Source of the DNA: Paraburkholderia bannensis | Lineage (GTDB): Bacteria > Pseudomonadota > Gammaproteobacteria > Burkholderiales > Burkholderiaceae | Direction of reading: 5' to 3' | Assembly: GCF_014200455.1 (NCBI RefSeq) | Contig: NZ_JACHBW010000004.1 | Coordinates: 62,001 to 126,000, forward strand | DNA length: 64,000 bases | Shown here: positions 61,301 to 64,000 of the stretch, piece by piece | Layout of the letters: each line of letters starts with the position of its first letter | How positions within the stretch are numbered: position 1 is the stretch's first letter | The notes under the pieces: model-generated | Told to the model about the DNA's origin: nothing | What the model saw: only the letters and a program-made list of their open reading frames with translations | Database searches by the model: none | Position numbers and translations under genes: made by a program

Positions 61301-64000
61301 AGCGCGCGACGGTCGATCTTGCCGTTCGCCGTGAGCGGCAACACGTCGAGCACGGTGAAGGTGTCGGGCACCAGCGCATCCGGCAAGGTCTGCGCGAGCG
61401 CCGCGCGCAACACGTCGGCGCGCAGGTCGATCCCGCTGGCGAACGCGTGCAGTTGCACGCGGCCCGCGTCGTCCTCACGCGCAATCACGATGCCGTCGCG
61501 CACGCCGGGCAATGCGCGCAGGCACGCGCCGACTTCTTCCGGCTCGACGCGGTAGCCGCGAATCTTCACCTGATCGTCGCGACGGCCGAGGAACACAAAG
61601 CGTCCCTGTTCGTCGATACGGCCGCGATCGCCGGTGCGATACACGCGCGCGCCGTGACCCGACGGATCGGGAACGAAGCGCTCGGCGGTCAGCCCCGGCC
61701 GCCCCGCATAACCGCGCGCCACCGACGCGCCGCCGATACAGATTTCGCCATAGGCCGCGTCGCCCGCGGGATTGCCGTGCGCGTCGAGCAACTGCACGTT
61801 CGCGTGCGGCAGCGGATACCCGAGCGGCAGGCTCGCGAGATCGGCGGCGGGCTTGCGCCACGTCAGCGCGCCGACGGTGGTTTCGGTCGGGCCGTAATGA
61901 TTGAGCACCACGCAGTGCGGCGCGAGCGTCGCGATGCGCTCGATCAGCGCACCGCTCGCGGCCTCGCCGCCCAGCACGAGGCAGCGCGCGGGCAGCACCT
62001 GCTCGGGTTGCGCGGCCTGCAGCAAGCCGCCGAGATGCGACGGCACGATCTTCAGGATGTCGATGCGATGACGGCGCAGATAATCGCCGCATGCGTCGGG
62101 GTCGAAGCTCAAGGCTTCGGCGGGCATATGCAGCGTCCAGCCGGCCCATAGCGCGCCGAACAGCGTCGTGTGACCGAGGTCGGCGGCGGGCGTCGACAGG
62201 CATGCCGCGCGTTCGATGCCATCCGGCACGCGCGTGAGCAACGCGTCGAGATAGGCGCTCAGCGCGTCGTGCGCGATCATCACGCCCTTCGGACGGCCGG
62301 TCGAGCCGGAGGTATAGATCAGGTACGCGAGCTGGCCGGGGAGCGGCAAGGCGATGTCGAGGTTCGATGCTGCGTTGTCATCCGATACCGCCAGAGCATC
62401 CGCCGGATCGATCCGCGTCGTACCGGACGGCAGCCACGCATCGGCATCGTCTCGCGCGATCGCGCACTGCGCGTGACTATCGCTCACCTGCCACGCGAGA
62501 CGCCCGGCGGGCGCGGCGATATCGAGCGGCACATAAGCGCCGCCCGCGCGCCACACCGCCAGCACGCCGAGCACGAACTCGACGCCGCGCGGCAACACGA
62601 GCGCCACGCGCGACTCGCGCTTCACGCCGGCATCGACAAGACGCTGCGCGAGTCGTCCGGATGCGTTCCACACCGCGCGCCAGTCGAGCGATTGCGCGCC
62701 GTCCGCCAGCGCTTGGGCATCGGGCCGCGTGCGCACGATTTGCGCGATGCGAGCCAGCAAGGTGTCGCCGGCAGCGAGCGGCGCATAGGGTGCCGATGCG
62801 CGCGGCGCCGACTGCGCGTCGTTCACGGCATCCCCATTCGCGGCATCCCCATTGGCGGCCGCCTGCGCGCGCAATCCCAGCTCGCCCAACGCTCGCTCCG
62901 GCTGGGCGGCAAACGCCGCCAGCACATCGCGCAACTGCGCGCCGATCACTTCGATGGCCGCGTGCGTGAAGCGTCGCGTGTCATACGCGAGCACGTATTC
63001 GAACTGCGCGCCCGGCGCGACGATCAGACTGAGCGCATAGGGGTTGCGGCCATCGGTATAACGCATGCCGGGCTCGTGAATATCAGCCGCGCCCAGCATC
63101 CGGACCTGCAGATCGCCCGCACGCGCGCCGCTCGAATCGACCGGATAGTTCTCGATCACGACGATGCTCTCGAACAAGGCGCGTCCGCCGTTCGCCACCG
63201 CCTGGATGCGCGCGAGCGGCACATGCTCGACCGCGCGCAACGCAAACGACCGCGCCTGTTGCGCGCGCACCCAGTCGCCGACCGATTGCGATGCCGACAG
63301 GCGCACCGGCATCGGCACCGTGTTGATGAACACGCCGACCATCGCGTCCATGCCGTCGATCTCGGCCGGCCGGCCCGCCGCCGTCACGCCGAACACGGCT
63401 TCCTCGCGATCCGCGCGACGCGCGAGCAGGAACGCCCACGCCGCCTGCACGACCGAGCCGAGCGTCACGCGCTGCGTGCGCGCGAATTCGACCAGCGCCG
63501 CGCTCGCGGCCGGATCGAGACGCAGGCGTAGCTCCGCATAGCGACGCCGCGCATCGCTCTGCGCGGTGCTTGCGGGCAGTGGCGTCGGCACGTCGAGGCC
63601 GGCGAGCGCGGCGCACCAGCGCGCCTCGGCGGCGTCGCGGTCCTGCGCGTCGAGCCAGCTGCGATACACCTTCAAACCCGGCGCGGGCGCAAGCGGCTCG
63701 CCAGGCCCGGCACTGCGCGCGGCATAACGCGCCATCACTTCGCGCAGCACGATCGGCAGACTCCAGCCGTCGAGCTGCACGTGATGCATGCGCCACACGA
63801 ACCAGAAGCGCTGCTCCGCCACCCGGATCAATTGCAGTTGCAACGAGGCCGCACGCGCCAGATGAAAACCTTCCGCGCGCCGTGCGTCCCAAGCCTGCGC
63901 GAGACGCGCGTGCTGATCCGCTTCGCTCAGCCCGCGCCAATCGTCACATTCGCAAGCGGCATCGGTTTCGCGGTAGACGATCATCGCGGGCTGCGCGAGT
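55396..64000 (-). CDS. Siderophore NRPS, C-terminal part: C-[A-PCP-E]-C-[A-PCP]-TE
   Basis: At least 2862 residues are visible; the 5' end is beyond the window. Numbered from the first Met (63984): C domain with HHVQLDG (67-73); A1 (~400-895, Lys889); PCP1 with Ser946; epimerase with HHLSIDG (1156-1162); DCL-type C domain with HHALTDG (1641-1647); A2 (~1990-2490, Lys2483); PCP2 with Ser2540; thioesterase with GWSLG Ser2671, Asp2699 and a C-terminal His. Specificity codes by my alignment are DLTKVGHVGK for A1 (Asp) and DILQLGMVWK for A2 (Gly). The predicted tail is ..D-Asp-Gly, released by the thioesterase. The upstream modules should supply hydroxyornithine. Confidence 0.93.
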   Translation of the reverse strand, partial: LAQPAMIVYRETDAACECDDWRGLSEADQHARLAQAWDARRAEGFHLARAASLQLQLIRVAEQRFWFVWRMHHVQLDGWSLPIVLREVMARYAARSAGPGEPLAPAPGLKVYRSWLDAQDRDAAEARWCAALAGLDVPTPLPASTAQSDARRRYAELRLRLDPAASAALVEFARTQRVTLGSVVQAAWAFLLARRADREEAVFGVTAAGRPAEIDGMDAMVGVFINTVPMPVRLSASQSVGDWVRAQQARSFALRAVEHVPLARIQAVANGGRALFESIVVIENYPVDSSGARAGDLQVRMLGAADIHEPGMRYTDGRNPYALSLIVAPGAQFEYVLAYDTRRFTHAAIEVIGAQLRDVLAAFAAQPERALGELGLRAQAAANGDAANGDAVNDAQSAPRASAPYAPLAAGDTLLARIAQIVRTRPDAQALADGAQSLDWRAVWNASGRLAQRLVDAGVKRESRVALVLPRGVEFVLGVLAVWRAGGAYVPLDIAAPAGRLAWQVSDSHAQCAIARDDADAWLPSGTTRIDPADALAVSDDNAASNLDIALPLPGQLAYLIYTSGSTGRPKGVMIAHDALSAYLDALLTRVPDGIERAACLSTPAADLGHTTLFGALWAGWTLHMPAEALSFDPDACGDYLRRHRIDILKIVPSHLGGLLQAAQPEQVLPARCLVLGGEAASGALIERIATLAPHCVVLNHYGPTETTVGALTWRKPAADLASLPLGYPLPHANVQLLDAHGNPAGDAAYGEICIGGASVARGYAGRPGLTAERFVPDPSGHGARVYRTGDRGRIDEQGRFVFLGRRDDQVKIRGYRVEPEEVGACLRALPGVRDGIVIAREDDAGRVQLHAFASGIDLRADVLRAALAQTLPDALVPDTFTVLDVLPLTANGKIDRRALTPMEAGVGADARAVVAPRTDAQKTLLAIWQAALGREDIGVTDNFFEIGGDSILSLRIIAKARQAGLGLTPKQVFDHPTIEAAAAVARPVTPKAPRASGAASASASGSGAAVNASNAAANALANLPLTPIQARFFAEHPGGPNHWNQSMLLAANERLSLDALRTAVQTVMSSHDALRLRFTREGNNGNVDAAATGRWTQRCAASETGTVDYVDLREASDWQAAMSTRGAQIQASLDLAQGPVWRAVLFDVPGGQSRLLLVVHHLSIDGVSWRVLLEDLGDAYEQALAGRPITLPAPGLSWGEWTAALSAHAQRDAVRSEITYWRTQWSNTANWDDATRAAGGLPLTARLDDIDSTLGASRTILRRLDAARTRALLQDVPGAYRTRIDEVLLAALVDTLARWSKTRGVLVELEGHGREDVIDGVDLTRTVGWFTTRYPVWFEATHDDGVQTLAAVKTALRGVPNKGLHYGVLEYLGGAAERAAIAALPRAQVSFNYLGQFGQSDDADRGRMRIAADEHAGRAASPLERCGHALAFNAWIVDGALSIEWRHVPGALTPAVADALATAFDTHLRALIDHCASAPRAATSADFPLSGLDEAGLRALALPLDKVDDIYPATPLQQGLIFHAQLRQGSGTYVNQLRLTLNGALDAECLADAWRATLARHDVLRTAFRYRGDGELLQVVYRHAELPVAFHAWHGEHNGVRYDDRLHAWCAEDLAQGVEIESAPLMRVNVFARPDGAHDLIWTSHHALTDGWSSSRLLDEVGAHYAAAKRGETARLAPPGRYRDYVAWLGAQGSEEAAQAVWRERFDGFDDPVMLEAAFGRTAQPRQGLFHVEQRVSAEVEQALRAAAQRAQVTLNTLIQGGWALLLARYGGRDAVMFGVTTSGRSAGNERVPGIDAMLGLFINSLPLGVRVPADRAAADWLRDLQRANAELREHEHVSLAQVQRWLGRGGSALFDTLLVFENYDTGERREDGVAEAGGLTVSAAAAVNRTHYPLTLSVTPGQALSFEWAWDGEHLDRATIGRLAADYLDLLTQLAEAASVANATMVGAIGVRHQAHHATSGDASTNGFAPAHVNSDANGDANKPPFAIEPAGALPARVAQIASLDGARIAIACGDKQLDYRTLVARSQALARNLLLAGVQREARVGVCVARSEQLPLALLGVLTSGACYVPLDPDYPASRLQLMIEDAGIQSVVTDAVTRARFADPGSLFDGLKLIDVETASREADDVSDVSDVGGTAAPDLPALLADQLAYVIYTSGSTGRPKGVAISHGALDRFLQSMTRAPGLTRDDILLSVTSPSFDIFALEAYAPLLLGARVEIATRADVVDGERLAARLVQTGASVMQATPSGWKLLLATGWQASAGFRALCGGEALAHDLAVALRARGVTLWNMYGPTETTVWSSVARIDGTAPITLGAPIDHTVLRVLDTHGHQVPRGGAGELYIGGENLARGYLGRAALTAERFVPDPFGKPGARLYRTGDACRVDMDDQLRYLGRLDQQVKLRGHRIEIGEIEAVLRAQPGVRDAAVVLLDGDGQAARLAGALVPADGAGLALDALQQAVSAALPSHMVPTVWRVCQALPQTPNGKLDRRALADACAAEAAPAAALRTPRTPLEATLVDTWQRVLGQRAIGIDDDFFQLGGDSLAAMRVMAQLRAAGVGACSLEMLFVQRTPAALAAAIEEGAADWPGNLVALNAAPKTAATTLFCIHPGFGLVNGYAPLAAALPCDVRAIGVQSPRYTDAHWQPADFAAWIADYVARIRAAQPHGPYRLLGWSLGGLLAAHIAQALERAGETVAWLGVLDTDPDPAPVDCNASVLDLDTLRDYLAPRSPQRAAALDTLHATGDDPAALLDSARAAGLIDADEQATLLSLVEVVRLQRRLLTSRRAAHVRADIDVWHVSGNDAARRDATAWRVMTSGVAHTVAAPATTHAAIVHHPSVLDAVGARLRAGSATVGDIDSVDNGRPQ

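Noticed and set aside
59389..62151. 920-codon rightward frame opposite the NRPS
   Set aside because: Antisense shadow of NRPS core motifs in very GC-rich DNA.

Overview
The window reads as a chromosomal segment of a Burkholderiaceae bacterium (Paraburkholderia/Burkholderia type). It is GC-rich, its host genes resemble that family throughout, and it carries a Mu-like contractile-tail prophage, an OprB porin, DUF1800/DUF1501 partners and an ornibactin/malleobactin-style siderophore locus. The species cannot be fixed from sequence alone.

1-22,050: the right-hand part of a defective prophage. The late genes run leftward in Mu order: a truncated head decoration gene, capsid, head-tail joining, tail terminator, gp38, sheath, a free HNH endonuclease, tube, a frameshifted tail assembly chaperone, tape measure, gp43 to gp48 homologues, two tail-fibre-like proteins, then lysis genes (XhlA-like membrane protein, GH24 lysozyme, small membrane protein, lipoprotein). 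Rightward cargo genes interrupt this order: a small regulator behind an operator-bearing promoter, an outer-membrane-like barrel, and a secreted protein. Portal, terminase and replication genes are absent between the decoration gene and a fused integrase remnant, so a deletion is inferred. The right end lies inside an ECF sigma factor gene, of which only the last ~50 codons remain, directly upstream of its anti-sigma and metal-sensor partners.

22,050-26,350: the anti-sigma/metal-sensor pair, then DUF1800 and a Tat-exported DUF1501 protein, then a small lipoprotein. 26,350-33,900: OprB porin, an atypical Nramp-like transporter behind a long leader, several small unknowns, a Rap1a/Tai-like protein and an atypical Fur-family regulator with a Fur-like box. 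33,900-42,500: glutathione transferase, a large flavin/ferredoxin fusion reductase, a LysR regulator, an MDR oxidoreductase, a VOC protein, and an Lrp-type regulator divergent from diaminopropionate ammonia-lyase and an M20 amidohydrolase.

42,500-49,560: a deoxyribonucleoside catabolic locus. A DeoR-type regulator converges on tsx-nupC-deoC-deoA-deoB-cdd, and a DeoR-like palindrome lies ahead of tsx.

49,880-64,000: a siderophore locus, all leftward. It comprises a large NRPS (open at the window edge), ornithine N5-monooxygenase, a hydroxyornithine acyltransferase, type II thioesterase, an aspartyl beta-hydroxylase-type dioxygenase, an ECF sigma factor and an MbtH protein. The last two NRPS modules read as Asp (epimerised) and Gly, followed by a thioesterase. 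This differs from ornibactin, which ends in hydroxyornithine and putrescine and has no thioesterase release.
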